Made by a program: the position numbers and the translations under genes. DNA of 6,182 nucleotides from HGM12669 sp048527645 (GTDB taxonomy: Bacteria > Bacillota > Clostridia > Oscillospirales > CAG-272), in the NCBI GenBank assembly GCA_048527645.1, contig DBGFNI010000129.1, positions 1-6,182 on the forward strand, given 5' to 3'. The notes under the pieces were generated by a model. It had not been told where the DNA came from, made no database searches, and worked only from the letters and a program-made list of their open reading frames with translations. How positions within the stretch are numbered: position 1 is the stretch's first letter; every line of letters starts with the position of its first letter. Below are positions 4,519 through 6,182 of the stretch, piece after piece.

Positions 4519-5682
4519 TTACTTGTTGCCTTTGGCTCTGTTGTGTGTCTTGCAGAGCATTTGACAGTTGTTTATGTCGGTAGCTCCGCCCTTGCTCCAC
4601 GCGGTTACGTGATCGGCGTCCATTTCGGTTATTTTCCAAATACGGTTTTTATTGTTATCGTTACCCATAGCACACAAAGGGCAGTTTGAAATATTTTCAG
4701 CCTTTGCCTTGTTGGTCTGTTGAGTGTAAACCGTTTTTTTGGTCGGCTCGTCAAATACGCGGATATTTAAGAGCTTGTTATCGGTGCAACCGCCGAGGAT
4801 ATATTCATAAACGCCCTTTTTGTCCTTAACGTAAAAGTCGGCGTATAGTTCGCGCAATTTAGCCGAAACCTCGTCGGGTGCATAGGCGTTATGGTGGTAA
4901 CGCTCGTAAAACTCACCCCACGGCAGACCTTTCATTTCGCTTTCAACGTCTATAAACACGCTTGAAACCCAATCAATAACGCTTGTGAAATATGCCTTAA
5001 GTTCGGTGATGTTGTTGTCGTAACGGTGGCGGCTCATATAGTCGTCAATGTTGCCTTTGCTCACCCATTCAAGCGCGGTCCTCAAGTAGTCCTGACGGAT
5101 AACGTTTCCCGAAACATAGGCACTCCACTTTTGAATGTTGGCGTTTTGGCTGTTTGAAAATTCCTCTTTTGCCTTTGTTACAAACGGTCCTGAATGGATC
5201 GCGTTTGATAGCTCTTGTTCGTTAAGAGGCACACCTGCGATATTTATGGTCTTAAACCATTCCTTAATTTCGCTTTCCGTTCCCTCGCAGATATAGATTG
5301 TCAGTTTTGTTTGCATAATCTTGTCCTGAAGGTCGGTTGGCAGACCCACAAAATAGCGCGGTATGTCGTTATCGTCTTTGATTGCAAACTTGCCTGTAAC
5401 ATAACGCCCAAAGCTCGTTATACGCTGTTGACCGTCAAGCACCTCATATTTGTCCTCTGCGACTTTGGTAAAATAGATCAGTCCCAAAGGGTAGCCTTTC
5501 AAGATTGAATCAATAACTGCAACGTCGCGTTTGCCGTCGGCGTAAATATAATTTCGCTGATATTCGGGCTGTATTGTCAATTTGCCTGAAAGTCCAAAAA
5601 GTCCCTTTCCCTCATACTCGTTATATACAAAACCTTTGCAAATGTCTGCGACCGTTATGTCTGTTTTTAGTGTGGTAATCAT
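4519..5682 (-). CDS. DUF262 and HNH endonuclease domain protein (GmrSD/SspE-like), putative restriction component
   Basis: This is a predicted DNA nuclease of 387 residues. The N-terminal DUF262 (ParB/Srx-like) domain shows IQPEYQRNYIY (37-47), IDSILKGYPLGLIYF (57-71) and DGQQR at 83-87, the motif linked to nucleotide binding or hydrolysis in GmrS and SspE. A helical middle region follows to about 320. The C-terminus is a classical HNH with zinc-ribbon cysteines: CPLC (334-337), Asp357-His358, Asn371, and Cys377 to His380 in CKTH. This differs from the DUF1524 nuclease domain of GmrD. The ATG overlaps the upstream methyltransferase stop (ATGA), and GAGGG (5690-5694) is 7 nt ahead, so the pair is translationally coupled. 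Established family roles are modification-dependent defence; beside a methyltransferase it more likely cuts unmethylated DNA, which is inference. All expected nuclease residues are intact. Confidence 0.87.
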   Translation of the reverse strand: MITTLKTDITVADICKGFVYNEYEGKGLFGLSGKLTIQPEYQRNYIYADGKRDVAVIDSILKGYPLGLIYFTKVAEDKYEVLDGQQRITSFGRYVTGKFAIKDDNDIPRYFVGLPTDLQDKIMQTKLTIYICEGTESEIKEWFKTINIAGVPLNEQELSNAIHSGPFVTKAKEEFSNSQNANIQKWSAYVSGNVIRQDYLRTALEWVSKGNIDDYMSRHRYDNNITELKAYFTSVIDWVSSVFIDVESEMKGLPWGEFYERYHHNAYAPDEVSAKLRELYADFYVKDKKGVYEYILGGCTDNKLLNIRVFDEPTKKTVYTQQTNKAKAENISNCPLCAMGNDNNKNRIWKITEMDADHVTAWSKGGATDINNCQMLCKTHNRAKGNK

Positions 5683-6182
5683 TCATGCACCCTCTTTTTT
5701 ATTACGATTCTTGCATATTTCGGTTTTCCGTTGACCTTTGTTAAATACTTTCCCTGCGTTTCAGGAGTGGGTCCTGTCAACATACTATAACGTCCAATTC
5801 CGTCAATTATTTCAAATTGATCGGGATTAAATTTATCCAAAAATGTAATCGGGACACCCATTAAACCCTCATAATCAGAGGGGATAGCATCAGTAAAAGG
5901 AACGTCTATAGCATCGTAGTAATCATATTTTTCATAACCAACGTCTCTAATTTCCTTATGTTTGCTATACTTTATGTTATCTTTCATAGTCATAAGGCTT
6001 AACGGTTGATGTCTTCTTCCGTGTTCCAAGTTGGTCAGCCACAAACAGTTGTTAGTCGCAACTATTCTCTGCCCATTTTCATCAATCCTTGCTTCTGAGC
6101 CATATAGCTCGTAACCCTCTGGAACGATAAATCCTGAAATCCACCGACCCATACCATTACCAAGCCAAGCCTTGTTTTCTTT
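5679..6182 (-). CDS. EcoRI-family adenine-specific DNA methyltransferase, C-terminal part
   Basis: This is the C-terminal 167 residues of a gene that continues beyond the right edge: the frame stays open through the last base and reads KENKAWLGNG before the first visible Met at 6152, which is internal. The recognisable family parts are WLTNLEHGRRH, then the YDYYDAIDV stretch, and DYEGLMGVPITFLDKFNPDQFEI, a block I know from EcoRI-like N6-adenine methyltransferases (PF13651-type). The SAM-binding and catalytic motifs would lie upstream and cannot be checked. The stop overlaps the DUF262-HNH start by four bases. Base composition is AT-rich (about 38-40% GC in sampled lines) compared with the left half. 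The expected role is protective methylation of the host's own sites. Family assignment rests on remembered motif similarity. Confidence 0.8.
   Translation of the reverse strand, partial: KENKAWLGNGMGRWISGFIVPEGYELYGSEARIDENGQRIVATNNCLWLTNLEHGRRHQPLSLMTMKDNIKYSKHKEIRDVGYEKYDYYDAIDVPFTDAIPSDYEGLMGVPITFLDKFNPDQFEIIDGIGRYSMLTGPTPETQGKYLTKVNGKPKYARIVIKKRVHE
5690..5694 (-). promoter_or_regulatory. ribosome binding site (GAGGG) of the DUF262-HNH gene
   Basis: On the minus strand GAGGG lies 7 nt before the ATG at 5682, inside the 3' end of the methyltransferase gene, supporting that start and coupled translation. Confidence 0.7.

Noticed and set aside
4200..5682. OMEGA/IscB-type system, prompted by structured RNA next to an HNH gene
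   Set aside because: The HNH gene carries a DUF262 domain and no RuvC-like segments or bridge helix, and the hairpins lie downstream of it beyond its terminator.

Overview
The window looks like a chromosomal piece of a Gram-positive Bacillota, most likely a gut-type Clostridia (Oscillospiraceae/Ruminococcaceae-like). This is inferred from strong Shine-Dalgarno sites, a TTGACA/TATAAT promoter, a PrsA/SurA-type lipoprotein foldase and perfect intrinsic terminators. No taxonomic marker is present, so family level is a guess.

Left part (1-4051, GC about 55% from sampled lines). A leftward gene for a lipid-anchored parvulin-type peptidyl-prolyl isomerase (77-1132) may be followed by another gene that is cut off at the left edge. 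A divergent intergenic region of about 385 bases carries a leftward -10 and a near-consensus rightward promoter, then a structured leader of about 245 nt. Next come rpe (ribulose-phosphate 3-epimerase, 1518-2207) and, overlapping it by one base, a six-helix membrane protein of unknown function (2207-2956). Facing them across a 12-base gap is a leftward FkbM-family methyltransferase with an extra N-terminal Rossmann-like domain (2969-4051).

Middle (4052-4518). This is a 467-base AT-rich intergenic stretch packed with signals reading leftward. It holds two copies of a TGATATAAT promoter block, a 16-bp hairpin, a Shine-Dalgarno plus four-codon minigene, three hairpins in a row, and a perfect 12-bp terminator hairpin just upstream of the FkbM gene. 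It may be an inserted small repeat element, an sRNA or attenuator locus, or both.

Right part (4469-6182, GC about 40-43%). A leftward, translationally coupled pair encodes the C-terminal half of an EcoRI-family adenine methyltransferase (cut off at the right edge) and a DUF262-HNH protein. It ends in a perfect 18-bp GAGA-loop terminator. The pair looks like a restriction-modification or related defence cassette in which a GmrS/SspE-like DUF262-HNH protein replaces a classical restriction enzyme. The lower GC and the repeat-like boundary suggest it was acquired horizontally beside the FkbM gene.
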